DNA from: Nitrospira sp. UBA5698
GTDB lineage: Bacteria; Nitrospirota; Nitrospiria; Nitrospirales; Nitrospiraceae
Direction of reading: 5' to 3'
Length of the DNA stretch: 64,000 nt
NCBI GenBank assembly: GCA_002420115.1
Contig: DIHK01000062.1
Location: 55,026-119,025, forward strand
In this document: piece after piece, positions 25,838 to 34,478 of the stretch
Layout: every line of letters begins with the position of its first letter
Position numbering within the stretch: position 1 is the stretch's first letter
Program-made: the position numbers and the translations under genes
The notes under the pieces: model-generated
Database searches by the model: none
What the model saw: the letters and a program-made list of their open reading frames with translations, nothing else
What the model was told of the DNA's origin: nothing

Positions 25838-27394
25838 ATGGATAGAAAACTGATAGTGGATTCTCAGGACAGGCTCTCTCCGGTTGCCGCAGCACCGCGA
25901 CTATCAAAGTCCAAGTTTCTCTCTGGACTTCAATGTCATAAACGACTCTATTTGGAAATTCATCAGCCCGCGTTGGCGACGCCGCCTGATGCGTCGATGC
26001 AGGCCATCTTGGATATGGGTACGGAGATTGGTGTCCTGGCGCAACAGTGCTTCCCTGGGGGCGTCCTTGTCAAAGCGGGATTTCGTCAGCGAGAGGCGGC
26101 GGTCGCGGAGACGGCAGAGTTGCTTCAAGATCCCACGATTCCCGCTATCTTTGAGGGAGCATTTGAATATGATGGGGTACTTGTTCGCGTCGATATTCTC
26201 GAGCGTGTCCAGAACGGTTCGGGAGGATCACCTTCCTGGCGTTTGATTGAAGTGAAGTCATCGACCAGGGTCAAAGATGTGCATCTCGATGATTTGTCGA
26301 TTCAGAGCGCGGTCGTGCAAGGTGCTGGGGTAAACCTGGAAGCGACCTGCCTGATGCACATCAATACAGGCTATCGCTACGATGGTGGGGTGGTCGATCT
26401 ACAGGCACTCTTTTCAGTCGGACATGTTTCGGAAGCCGTGGCTGCCAGACGAACGCTGGTGTCGGAACGATTGGCTGCCATGAAGGCCATGTTGTCAGGG
26501 GCACAGGCTCCACTGATCGAGCCGGATCAGCATTGCCACAGTCCCTATGAATGTCCCTTTTGGGCCCATTGTACCAAGGACAAGCCGCCACGCTGGATCT
26601 ATCACCTGCCGGGGAAGAAAGAGATGGTCAGTCAGCTGGTCCGGCAGGGGGTCACGACGATCGACGAGATTCCGGAGGGAGCCCGACTGTCGGATGCACA
26701 GCAAAAGGTCAAGCACAATGTGGAATGGGTTTCATCTGAATTGGGTTCACTGCTTCGTTCTCTTCGGTACCCCATCCACCATCTCGATGCGGAAACCGTG
26801 ATGTTGGCCGTCCCACGGTTTCCCTCCACCAGACCCTATCAGGCCCTCCCTGTTCAGTGGTCCAATCATATTGAGCTCGAATCCGGCGAGGTCATGCATC
26901 AGGAGTTCCTTCACACCGAGGCATCTGAGCCACGCCGGCGTTGGGCGGAGGCGCTCATCGAGTCGCTCGGTGAAAAAGGCAGTATCGTGGTCTATTCTGG
27001 TTATGAGGAAGTGCTCATTCGCCAACTGGCGGACACGTTTCCTGAGTTCAAATCCGCTCTTCGAGAGATCGCGAAACGGCTGTGGGATCTGCTGCCCGTG
27101 ATCAAAGACCACTACTACCATCCTGCCTTTAACGGATCCTATTCGATCAAATCGGTCTTGCCGGCGGTGGTGCCATCGCTTGGGTATAGTGACCTGGCAA
27201 TTCAAGAAGGCGGGCATGCAGCGGCGGAGTATCGTCGGATGGTCTTTGTTGAAACCGACTGGGTGGAGCGGGAGACCATACGCGAGGCGCTGTTGCGGTA
27301 TTGTGCTCGCGATACCTTGGCGATGGTGGAGTTGAGGCGGGTGCTCAACATCAAGGCAGGAACCCGACTGGGGAATGCTCTAGAGGCCTCGTGA
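25838..27394 (+). CDS. Cas4/RecB-like nuclease fused to a DUF2779 exonuclease-like domain
   Basis: A 518-residue protein. N-terminal half is a PD-(D/E)XK nuclease of the RecB/Cas4 kind: VRVDILER followed by WRLIEVKSST (Asp, Glu-x-Lys core, residues about 110-140). Four cysteines fit a Cas4-type Fe-S cluster: one in LSGLQCHKRLY near residue 34 and three in CHSPYECPFWAHC near residue 236. The C-terminal half (from about 310, IHHLDAETVM) is the DUF2779 region, which looks like a DEDD 3'-5' exonuclease (D-x-E, then YCARDTLAMVEL). No cas genes are nearby. Likely DNA repair or defence (inference). Confidence 0.85.
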   Translation: MDRKLIVDSQDRLSPVAAAPRLSKSKFLSGLQCHKRLYLEIHQPALATPPDASMQAILDMGTEIGVLAQQCFPGGVLVKAGFRQREAAVAETAELLQDPTIPAIFEGAFEYDGVLVRVDILERVQNGSGGSPSWRLIEVKSSTRVKDVHLDDLSIQSAVVQGAGVNLEATCLMHINTGYRYDGGVVDLQALFSVGHVSEAVAARRTLVSERLAAMKAMLSGAQAPLIEPDQHCHSPYECPFWAHCTKDKPPRWIYHLPGKKEMVSQLVRQGVTTIDEIPEGARLSDAQQKVKHNVEWVSSELGSLLRSLRYPIHHLDAETVMLAVPRFPSTRPYQALPVQWSNHIELESGEVMHQEFLHTEASEPRRRWAEALIESLGEKGSIVVYSGYEEVLIRQLADTFPEFKSALREIAKRLWDLLPVIKDHYYHPAFNGSYSIKSVLPAVVPSLGYSDLAIQEGGHAAAEYRRMVFVETDWVERETIREALLRYCARDTLAMVELRRVLNIKAGTRLGNALEAS

Positions 27395-27429
27395 GCAGAA
27401 CTCGTATCTGTAAACAGTAGTATGCGGAG

Positions 27430-27697
27430 ACCATGTGAATCGATTCACCTGATTACTGTTGCTCACAGGGTCATCCTCCGAGTCCATGCGTGCAAGTAAT
27501 TGACCGATAGGCGTTTTCTCGAATGACGTCACACTCGAAATATGTAGGATCATATGGAGCGGGGCATCGATGTTCAGATGGTTCTTGACCATGGCCACCA
27601 GCACATAGACTGCGATGGCGGTCCAGACCTGAGTCTTGACGGGGTTCTCAGAGGTGCCAAAGAAAGCTTTGATCCACTGATGTTGCTTGATCCATTA
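27430..27697 (-). pseudogene. 3' remnant of an IS4-family transposase
   Basis: Reading the minus strand from 27696, codons give WIKQHQWIKAFFGTSENPVK, then AIAVYVLVAMVKNHLNID and ILHISSVTSFEKTPIGQLL. This is the C-terminal part of a DUF4372-type IS4 transposase. An in-frame TAA lies directly before the W codon, no N-terminal half is found upstream, and the natural transposase end is lost in a frame that stays open to 27380. It is a scar, not an active element. No terminal inverted repeats were identified. It lies directly downstream of the DUF2779 nuclease gene. Confidence 0.8.
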
Positions 27698-28042
27698 AAC
27701 CAAGATTTTCCATTAGCGTGTGTTCACGGTAAATACAGAGGCGTAACACTCGCGGGCAGCTCAAACCTTTTGGCCACATCCCATAGCCCCTGCATCCAGG
27801 TGCGTGGCTGCATGGCCACGGCAAGATTCAGAATGGGTTATCGTCCCTCGGTCGTCATGTAGGTGGCCGTGGCGAACAGCTTGTAGCAGAGTGAGTGCAT
27901 GACGCACAGCGGTTCTCGCGTGCGGTTCTTCCTGCTCCTATTTTGAGCTCTCCGCGTATTCTGTGCTACTCTTACGCAAGGCAACTTGAGCGTGGCCGGC
28001 GTTCAGCCGTCGAAAATTCATCCACCAATGGAGGAAGAAGCC
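27698..28042. other. degraded sequence, no intact gene
   Basis: On the minus strand, fragments such as WDVAKRFELPASVTPLYLP appear protein-like but are broken by stops. I could not assign them. The segment lies between the transposase scar and the CBS protein gene and may be the remains of a gene interrupted or replaced when the IS inserted. The CBS gene promoter must lie in its right part. Confidence 0.35.
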
Positions 28043-28477
28043 ATGTCTACTGTCGCACAGATCATGACAAAACGGCCTAAATCGATTGGACCCAAGGTAT
28101 CCATAGCGAGTGCCGCGAAGACAATGCGGCAGGCACGAGTTGGATCGTTATTGATCAAAAAAGGAAAGCAGTTTGTCGGGATCGTCACGGACACTGATAT
28201 TGTACGGCGGGCAGTCGCATCCGGAAAACCGTTAGGCAAACTGACGGTCGAGAAAATTATGACGGCACCGGTGTGCACGATCGAGGGGAGTGAAGCCATT
28301 GATGACGCGCAGTCTATGATGGCTGATCTCGGCGTACGCCATCTCGGCGTCAGTAAGAACGGTGAGATTATTGGCGTGATCTCGGTACGTGACGTGTTGT
28401 CGTTTTATAAACGATATGCGCAGTCGAAAATCTCAACCGAGATATCGTATGAGGAACCAAAAATTACGCAGGATTGA
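28043..28477 (+). CDS. tandem CBS-domain protein
   Basis: A 144-residue stand-alone CBS pair. Start set at ATG 28043 behind GGAGGAAGAA; the frame is open to 27986 but without a site. Each CBS repeat shows the expected pattern: IMTKRPKSIGPKVSIASAA ... GIVTDTDIVRRAV, and IMTAPVCTIEGSEAIDDA ... GVISVRDVLSFY. Such proteins sense adenine nucleotides and often partner with kinases or transporters. A close relative is encoded at 60666-61058, so the genome holds at least two. It converges with moaB across a 124-nt spacer with an inverted repeat. Confidence 0.9.
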   Translation: MSTVAQIMTKRPKSIGPKVSIASAAKTMRQARVGSLLIKKGKQFVGIVTDTDIVRRAVASGKPLGKLTVEKIMTAPVCTIEGSEAIDDAQSMMADLGVRHLGVSKNGEIIGVISVRDVLSFYKRYAQSKISTEISYEEPKITQD

Positions 28478-28485
28478 GGAAGCGA

Positions 28486-28589
28486 GAGAAGTGAAAGGTA
28501 AAAGGTAAGAGGTGAAACCTGACCTCACAGCAAGCAGTTACTTGCCAGATGTCAGATCCTCTTTCAATCTGCCGTAATTTTCACTTCTC
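28486..28589. repeat. inverted repeat between convergent genes
   Basis: GAGAAGTGAAA at 28486-28496 is perfectly complementary to TTTCACTTCTC at 28579-28589. The left arm continues into a short degenerate tandem (GGTAAAAGGTAAGAGGTGAAA). The arms flank 82 nt between the stops of the CBS gene and moaB, so the structure could act as a two-way transcription barrier or be a dispersed genomic repeat. Confidence 0.5.
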
Positions 28590-28601
28590 ACTAATTACCT
28601 G

Positions 28602-29114
28602 TTATTTTGACAATTCTTTCACCAGATGGCCGAGTTCCGGCAGGATGAGCTTTTCCATGGCCATTTTGACGGCATGTTCTGAACCTGGAATGGAAAAAAT
28701 GCACCGGCCTTTGATAATGCCGGCGGTGGCTCGGCTCATGATGGCAGGTGATCCCATTTCTTGGTAGGTCAAGAGCCGGAAAATTTCGCCGAACCCTGGA
28801 AGCCGCTTCTCTAACATCTCATCCACGGCTTCGAATGTACTGTCTCGCCGTGAAATCCCCGTCCCGCCGTTGATGATCAACGCCTGGACAGCCTCGTTTG
28901 TCATCGCTCGAGCAATCCAGAGTTGAATCTGTGCCGGGTCGTCCTTGACGAGATGATATTCAACAACCGTATGTCCCTGGTCTTTGAGCAGCTTTTGAAT
29001 CAGCTGGCCGCTGCCGTCCGTCTCGGCGATCCGAGTATCGCTGCAGGTAATAATCATGCACCCGATCGAGCGAGGTGCATGGGTCTTATGTTCATGAACT
29101 GTAGGCGCCGTCAT
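28602..29114 (-). CDS. moaB: molybdenum cofactor biosynthesis protein MoaB/MogA family
   Basis: A 170-residue soluble protein of the MoaB/MogA/MoeA fold, which binds molybdopterin (adenylation step in MogA-type members). Hallmarks: the substrate-site motif NGGTGISRRDST near residue 82, then EAVDEMLEKRLPGFGEIFR, GSPAIMSRATAG and FSIPGSEHAVKMAM near the end. Length fits MoaB. It could serve nitrate/nitrite oxidoreductase-type molybdoenzymes of a nitrifier (inference). Runs in the same direction as the ferredoxin gene, 71 nt apart. Confidence 0.93.
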   Translation of the reverse strand: MTAPTVHEHKTHAPRSIGCMIITCSDTRIAETDGSGQLIQKLLKDQGHTVVEYHLVKDDPAQIQLWIARAMTNEAVQALIINGGTGISRRDSTFEAVDEMLEKRLPGFGEIFRLLTYQEMGSPAIMSRATAGIIKGRCIFSIPGSEHAVKMAMEKLILPELGHLVKELSK

Positions 29115-29185
29115 AAATGATAAGCCATGTTTATATTAGCCACATGTGACAACGACATGTCCTCAACCTCAGGATCCGATGGCTC

Positions 29186-29512
29186 CTATTTCCACACTGA
29201 GTCGGGATTGAGTTTAGCAGCTGGCGTCCCCTTCGTCACATGTTCATCGAGAATCGTCGCGACGTCCGCTTCCGTGACTTTGGAGTACCAGGTATTGTCA
29301 GGGTAGACGACCACAGTCGGACCCTGTTCACAAGGACCGAGGCACCCAGTCGCACTCACCAAGACCTGTCCTGGAGGAACCGCGCGCTGCATCAAGCCCA
29401 TATTGAAGGCCATGAGGAGTTGTGCTGCTCCGGCTGATCCGCATGATGGCTTGGGATGGCCAGGGGGGCGCGAATTCGTGCAGACAAGAATATGATATTT
29501 TGGTTTTGGCAT
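29186..29512 (-). CDS. thioredoxin-like [2Fe-2S] ferredoxin
   Basis: A 108-residue protein from ATG 29512, which is preceded on the minus strand by AGGAGA; the frame continues 13 codons further without a better start. Four cysteine positions fit the thioredoxin-fold 2Fe-2S family: CTNSRPPGHPKPSCGS near residues 9-22 and ATGCLGPCEQGPTVVVYP near residues 57-62. Members act as small electron carriers or as NuoE-like modules. No partner enzyme is adjacent. Confidence 0.9.
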   Translation of the reverse strand: MPKPKYHILVCTNSRPPGHPKPSCGSAGAAQLLMAFNMGLMQRAVPPGQVLVSATGCLGPCEQGPTVVVYPDNTWYSKVTEADVATILDEHVTKGTPAAKLNPDSVWK

Positions 29513-29570
29513 AATCTCCTCTATGTAAGCTGAGCCTCCCGCTGTGTGCAATCAGCCGTCGACTCACATG

Positions 29571-30014
29571 TTACTTCGGTCGATATGACTCCCATTGCTG
29601 AATGACGCTCTCTGGAAATTTCCACTGCCTCAGCCCTTTGAGTACCCAATCCAGGTAGTGATCCTTTGGCTTGAATTTCCCGATGGGGTTGGCGGCATAG
29701 GTGGTGACCAGTTCCTTTTCACCGGTCTCGGTCAAGACTGTCACCTGGAGATGACGGTAGGCTCCCTGCGGGACATCCTGCTCAAACTGATCCATACTGT
29801 TCACATCTTCATCCGTTAACTCGAACACGCCGCCCCAAGCTTGTTCACCCTGTGAGGGGACAATGCTTGCGAGTCCGCATCGCCATTGGGATGACCATCG
29901 ACAAAACCTGACGGTGTGATCCGACAGAGTGGCACGGTACAGAAAGTGATGTTCCGGAGCTCGCCGCTGGAGCTGTGACGGATTGAGGAGATCACCGTAC
30001 AAAAAGAACTTCAT
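29571..30014 (-). CDS. gamma-glutamylcyclotransferase-like protein
   Basis: A 147-residue protein beginning MKFFLYGDLLNPSQL, the 'YG-x-L' entrance of the GGCT/AIG2-like fold; WGGVFELTDEDVNSMDQFEQ near residue 64 carries the conserved acidic region expected after the substrate loop, and YRHLQVTVLTETG follows. The reaction would be release of 5-oxoproline from gamma-glutamyl compounds, but the family also contains non-catalytic members. ATG 30014 is preferred; GTG 30023 is in frame. Confidence 0.8.
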   Translation of the reverse strand: MKFFLYGDLLNPSQLQRRAPEHHFLYRATLSDHTVRFCRWSSQWRCGLASIVPSQGEQAWGGVFELTDEDVNSMDQFEQDVPQGAYRHLQVTVLTETGEKELVTTYAANPIGKFKPKDHYLDWVLKGLRQWKFPESVIQQWESYRPK

Positions 30015-30183
30015 ACCCTCCACTCATGCGATCCGCACTCTGGTGAGACTGAAATATACTTGTAACACATCGGCTTTTCATCAGACAAGCTGCGGTCCGC
30101 ACTCTGGTTGGATTGACAGAACCTTCCGGATCTTCCTAAGATGCCAGGCAGCGAAAGCTGTTCCAGCACTGAGTTTCATACAT

Positions 30184-30660
30184 ATGTCTGGTAGCGTGAC
30201 TTCATTACGATTGTTCGGCACTCACGTCATCCATTACGCCGTTGTTGCCGTGTTGTTGCTCGGTGGGCTGTACTATGTGTGGATGTCGCTGCCATCGTCG
30301 GCTCCGTCGAGAACGACCCAAGAGGTTGAAGCCTTGGCCCTGGTACAGCACCACCCGGCCATCGGGTTTCCCTCGATCCTTGATGCCATGAACGAGCACG
30401 TTCGTAGTATGAAAGGGCGTGGGCAGGGCGTACGGCTCGGCGAATGGCGTGTCAAACAAGTCGAAGGACATATCTATGAAATTCGTGTCCAGCTCCGCGA
30501 TCAGAGTGTGCGCGGCCAATGGTTTGAACGGGAGTTTATTTGGCATGCCCATCTCGATCTCAAGAAGGTGAATGCTGCTTCCTTACCGGCTGATGGTGTC
30601 ACTCCCAAAGCGCCCGACTCCGACCCACAATCGACCCCACCGTTCCCTCCTCCATCCTAG
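30184..30660 (+). CDS. single-pass membrane protein of unknown function
   Basis: A 158-residue protein: MSGSVTSLRLFG, one transmembrane helix (VIHYAVVAVLLLGGLYYVWM), then a periplasmic domain with VQHHPAIGFPSILDAMNEHVRS and GEWRVKQVEGHIYEIRVQLRDQ, ending in a proline-rich tail. The +2 reading frame after about 30620 stays open to a TAG near 30772 and reads like protein (LMPIGEEEFDRALDRNTLAPWQSG), so the natural C-terminus may have been lost through a one-base change. No family recognised. Convergent with the FTR1 gene. Confidence 0.65.
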   Translation: MSGSVTSLRLFGTHVIHYAVVAVLLLGGLYYVWMSLPSSAPSRTTQEVEALALVQHHPAIGFPSILDAMNEHVRSMKGRGQGVRLGEWRVKQVEGHIYEIRVQLRDQSVRGQWFEREFIWHAHLDLKKVNAASLPADGVTPKAPDSDPQSTPPFPPPS

Positions 30661-30863
30661 TCGCGCTTGAGCCGGTTACAGAGCAACCTGTCCGGCCCTT
30701 GATGCCCATTGGAGAAGAAGAATTCGACCGGGCTCTTGATAGGAACACTCTCGCGCCTTGGCAAAGTGGGTAGGCGGGAGACGGAAGATGATCCGTCAGA
30801 GAGAGGATCTCTGTCATTGAAGATAGACCCATCCGAGGAGCCTTCGCACAGCGGCGGTGCGCA

Positions 30864-32804
30864 CTAATCGGTTTTTTCTCGGTTAAACCAGATTCCACCA
30901 GCAATCAGGGCGAGGATCAGTGCTTGCGGCACAAGGCTTTGTACTGTCGGATGAATACCCAATAGGGGAAGTGAGAAAAAACGAACAGTCGTCACCTCGA
31001 GCACACCTGCCGCTTGGAGCGCTGTGATGCCGTTCCCGACAAAAATGACGGCCATCACTGCCAGCAAGCTGGAGGCGACGGTGAAGAACGGCCCAATCGG
31101 CAGACGTACGCTGTATCGAAGGATCAGACCGCCGACCAGCACCAACAGTACCACCGCTATGGCGACGCCCCACACAACTGCACTGTGTCCTATCGCTCCG
31201 GCCTGCGACCATAGAGACTCGTAGAATAGAATCACCTCGAAGAATTCGCGGTACACCACGAGGAACGTGAGGCCGGCCATCGTCCAGAGCGTCCGTCTGG
31301 CCAGAGCGCTGTTGAGTTGCTCTCTGACATAGCGGTTCCATGCCTGTGCGTTCGAGCGGCTGTGTAACCACCACCCCACGTAGAGCAGCATGGCCGCAGC
31401 CAGCAGAGCTGTGAGAGCTTCCGTTACCTCACGGTTCGCGCCAGACATGCTGAGCATGTAGCGCGCAAGGAACCACGTAACGGCGCCGAGTACTATGGCT
31501 CCGATCCAACCGAGATGAATGTAGGGGAGCGCGTCACGTCGACCGGTTCTTACGACAAAGGCGACAATGGTGGAAATAATCAAGATCGACTCCAGCCCTT
31601 CACGGAGTAAGATCACCAATGAACTCACGAATGCGGTATTCGGGGAAAAGGTGCTGCTGGAGAGCCGCTCTGCAGCCCGATCAAGTAATGCCACAATCTT
31701 TGTTGCCTGCGCGGTAACGGCATCAGCGCTGGAGCCTTCTAGGATAGCCGTCCGAAGGGACATCATCTCGCGCTCTATTTCCACGCGCAGCGCCGCGTCG
31801 ACGTTGTTGAGTGCCGACTCGATCAGTTCCACCCCCTCGAGATAGGCGGCAATCGCGAGGCGTCGCGCCTCATCCTTGCTCCCTCTGGAATAGGCCAACG
31901 CGGCCTCTTCAGTCTTCATGCGTGAAAAGACTAATGGCTCTTGTGCTGCGGTCTGCAGGACATGTGGTTGCCGTGTGAGATAGGCCCGCACAGCGTCGAG
32001 CGACGAACCGGCAGGAGCCTGTTGACTAGGGGCTGTCGTCACGAAGGCGCGCAAGGTTGTGAATTCTGCTTTGCCCAGTCCCTGCCGCCAGAGTTCCTCA
32101 CCCTTGTGTACCATACTGGAATCGGCGCGTAGGCCGGCGGCAAAGAAGGCCAACGCCCAACGGTCGGCTTCGGACAGTTCGCCGAAGGCACGCATTGGCG
32201 TGCCGCGTACACCAAGTGTGATGGTGTTGTACAACCCATAGAGGCTACGCTGAGGCATTCGAGCGTCATCGTGAAAGTTACGGGGAGCCGGGTCCATTCC
32301 TTTGGCCAGTGGGCCATCGCCCCTCCCTTGTGTGCCGTGGCAACCGACACAGTGCTGCGCAAACAATATTTCCCCACGCTGAAGATCAGGAACCTGGCGC
32401 GGTGCGACACTGAGCTTCCATGATTTGATGATATGAACGAGTAGCTGATTGGCGAGAGTTGAAATCACCTCTCCCGACGCCTTCGCTTCGATCTGGGTCA
32501 AGAGTTCTCGCGCCTGCTGTACCAACACATCCTGCTCAGACACAGCGGGTAACTGACCGAGAAGTGTGAGGGCCTGTGCGGCAAAGTCGCGTTGTTCGGC
32601 ATACTCTTCCGGTTTGATCACCTGACCGTTCTGCACGGACTCAGGGTAATCGACGCCGACATAGTCCAGCATGTGGACAATGGCCTGGGCCTTGTCGTCA
32701 TCCTTAACTTCTGCCAGTGCGATACCTTGGAGACTCACGGCCAGTAGCAAGACCGGGAGCCACCAGTGCAATACACTGACTAAGAAAGATCGCATGGGCT
32801 GCAT
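30864..32804 (-). CDS. cytochrome c-FTR1 fusion iron permease
   Basis: A 646-residue fusion. After a signal peptide comes a periplasmic part with a c-type heme motif CVGCH near residue 151 and the likely axial Met in GTPMRAFGE. A helical linker follows, then seven transmembrane helices of the FTR1/EfeU iron permease with both iron motifs: REGLE (near residue 412) and REFFE (near 515). In known systems FTR1 couples oxidation of Fe2+ to uptake; here the heme domain may provide the electron step (inference). Start at 32804 or at Met4 (32795). Confidence 0.93.
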   Translation of the reverse strand: MQPMRSFLVSVLHWWLPVLLLAVSLQGIALAEVKDDDKAQAIVHMLDYVGVDYPESVQNGQVIKPEEYAEQRDFAAQALTLLGQLPAVSEQDVLVQQARELLTQIEAKASGEVISTLANQLLVHIIKSWKLSVAPRQVPDLQRGEILFAQHCVGCHGTQGRGDGPLAKGMDPAPRNFHDDARMPQRSLYGLYNTITLGVRGTPMRAFGELSEADRWALAFFAAGLRADSSMVHKGEELWRQGLGKAEFTTLRAFVTTAPSQQAPAGSSLDAVRAYLTRQPHVLQTAAQEPLVFSRMKTEEAALAYSRGSKDEARRLAIAAYLEGVELIESALNNVDAALRVEIEREMMSLRTAILEGSSADAVTAQATKIVALLDRAAERLSSSTFSPNTAFVSSLVILLREGLESILIISTIVAFVVRTGRRDALPYIHLGWIGAIVLGAVTWFLARYMLSMSGANREVTEALTALLAAAMLLYVGWWLHSRSNAQAWNRYVREQLNSALARRTLWTMAGLTFLVVYREFFEVILFYESLWSQAGAIGHSAVVWGVAIAVVLLVLVGGLILRYSVRLPIGPFFTVASSLLAVMAVIFVGNGITALQAAGVLEVTTVRFFSLPLLGIHPTVQSLVPQALILALIAGGIWFNREKTD

Positions 32805-32933
32805 TACGACCGAGTCTTTGATGGGCTGGAACGGTATGTCTTCACGGTCTCTCGCCGCTCAGAGTTTGCTAAGAATGATCGATCTTGGGTTTAATCAGCA
32901 GTCTGAGCGGGCTCTTAATTGATATGGTTATAG

Positions 32934-33011
32934 TTTAGGTCTGTACAATGGTTAAGGGCGCCACAGCCTGCGAACAAAGGACACAGGCAGAATGGACCTA
33001 TACAGACTAAA
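32934..33011. repeat. imperfect inverted repeat in a 414-nt gene-free gap
   Basis: TTTAGGTCTGTA at 32934-32945 and TACAGACTAAA at 33001-33011 are complementary apart from one bulged base. They lie in the 32805-33218 gap upstream of the FTR1 gene and downstream of the Rieske gene; no gene is seen in that gap. It could be an operator or a transcript hairpin controlling iron uptake. No recognisable Fur box was found. Confidence 0.4.
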
Positions 33012-33218
33012 TGAAAGTTGTCAGATTCCGCAAGGGTGTGCACACACTCACTTTTTGAACGATCGTTCGGCTCGACTCCTCAGTCTGTTCCAGATTCTTA
33101 CCTCGTTAACGGATTGATGTTGTGTGATCTTGTATCGGATAGTTAAAACGATACGCCTGGGGGGAGAGGCAGGGGACAGGATCACTCGGCACAGATATCG
33201 GGGCACCTATCAATGGAG

Positions 33219-33554
33219 TCAATTCAATGGAGGAAACTGCAACTCGACTGGAAGTCTGATCTCGATCCGACCGTCGATGACGCGCACATCACAACGAGGC
33301 ACCTGAAAGTTTGGGTTACCGACTCGCTCTCCGGACACGATGTTGAATTTCCAGCCGTGCCAGGGACATTCAACGTCGTTGCCGCAGACTTTGCCTTCAC
33401 CGAGTGGACCACCCGCGTGTGGACATGTGTTATCGATCGCATAAAACGTTCCGTTTAGGTTAAAAACGGCGATCCAGACTCCCGCGACTTCCACAGTCCG
33501 TCCTGTGCCAGGGGGGATCTCGGAAACGGATGCAACGGTTATGTAATCACTCAT
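33219..33554 (-). CDS. Rieske-type [2Fe-2S] ferredoxin
   Basis: A 111-residue stand-alone Rieske protein. Cluster ligands are Cys and His in CPHAGGPL near residue 44 and Cys and His in CPWHGWKF near residue 64. Length and lack of a membrane anchor match the ferredoxins of dioxygenase systems and NirD-like subunits; no oxygenase or NirB is adjacent, so its electron partner is unknown. It is divergent from the HNH gene. Confidence 0.94.
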   Translation of the reverse strand: MSDYITVASVSEIPPGTGRTVEVAGVWIAVFNLNGTFYAIDNTCPHAGGPLGEGKVCGNDVECPWHGWKFNIVSGERVGNPNFQVPRCDVRVIDGRIEIRLPVELQFPPLN

Positions 33555-33712
33555 GGGAACGCCTTTTCCTTTCCTCGGCAGGACGTCGCAAGAGGAGCGT
33601 CCTTACTTGATTTCATTACAACCTTATGGCATAGAAACAGCTGTGATGTAGCTGTGCCCATCGGACGAGCCTTTCCCACATTCGGGAGCTCGAATGAGGA
33701 TGAGGTTGCTGC

Positions 33713-34258
33713 ATGGAAATGACCCTCCTGCTCAATTCCACGTTCGAACCCCTACGGGTTGTACATTGGCAAAAAGCGATTGCGCTCCTCTGGCAAGGGA
33801 AAGTCGAAGTGCTGGAGGTCTACGATCGTGAAATTCATGGGATTTCGCTCTCGATCAAACTTCCCTCGGTCATGCGGCTGTTGAAATTGGTGCGATTGAA
33901 GGACAGCCATCGCGCCGTCAAGTTCTCTCGCATCAATATCTTTACGCGAGACGGATACTGTTGTCAGTATTGTTACCATAAATTTCGAACGGAAGAGCTC
34001 ACGTTCGATCATGTCGTTCCCATCGCCAAAGGCGGAAAAAAAACCTGGGAGAATATCGTGACGGCCTGTTGGCGATGCAACAATCGGAAAAGCGGGCGCA
34101 CGCCTGAAGAGGCTGGGATGAAGTTGAAAAAGAAACCAGTGAAGCCTCGTTGGAATCCAGTCATTACCATCACCATTGGCATCAGGAATACACCGGAAAG
34201 TTGGCGTGACTATCTGTATTGGAATCTGGAGTTGGATGCAGATCCCGCCGGAACATGA
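33713..34258 (+). CDS. HNH endonuclease
   Basis: A 181-residue protein. The N-terminal part (LLLNSTFEPLRVVHWQKAIALLW) is the extension usual in a widespread HNH subfamily; the catalytic domain holds CQYC (near residue 84), LTFDHVVPIAKGGKKTW with the His of the nuclease site, and CWRCNNRKSGRTPEEAGM. Both Cys pairs can bind structural zinc. These are housekeeping-like genes in many bacteria rather than part of a known restriction system. Confidence 0.93.
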   Translation: MEMTLLLNSTFEPLRVVHWQKAIALLWQGKVEVLEVYDREIHGISLSIKLPSVMRLLKLVRLKDSHRAVKFSRINIFTRDGYCCQYCYHKFRTEELTFDHVVPIAKGGKKTWENIVTACWRCNNRKSGRTPEEAGMKLKKKPVKPRWNPVITITIGIRNTPESWRDYLYWNLELDADPAGT

Positions 34259-34478
34259 CGCGTGCTCGTGGCGAATGAAGCGATCTGCCGTCTCCGTTGC
34301 AAGAGAGGTTTCCTCACCGGTTATAACGTGAGCCTCTTCTCACTCGCGCACCCATTCCACTTTCCTACAGTATAGCCGCGCTGTATTGAAAAGTGGAGTG
34401 TGAGCCTCAGAAGTTCCTCTTGCATGTGACCCATCCCTTCCTCGATACTAGTCTTTTAGATTGCCAGAGGGAGTAGAA

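Noticed and set aside
27554..27862. Plus-strand 102-codon frame
   Set aside because: It is the complement of the IS4 transposase remnant; the protein signal is on the minus strand.
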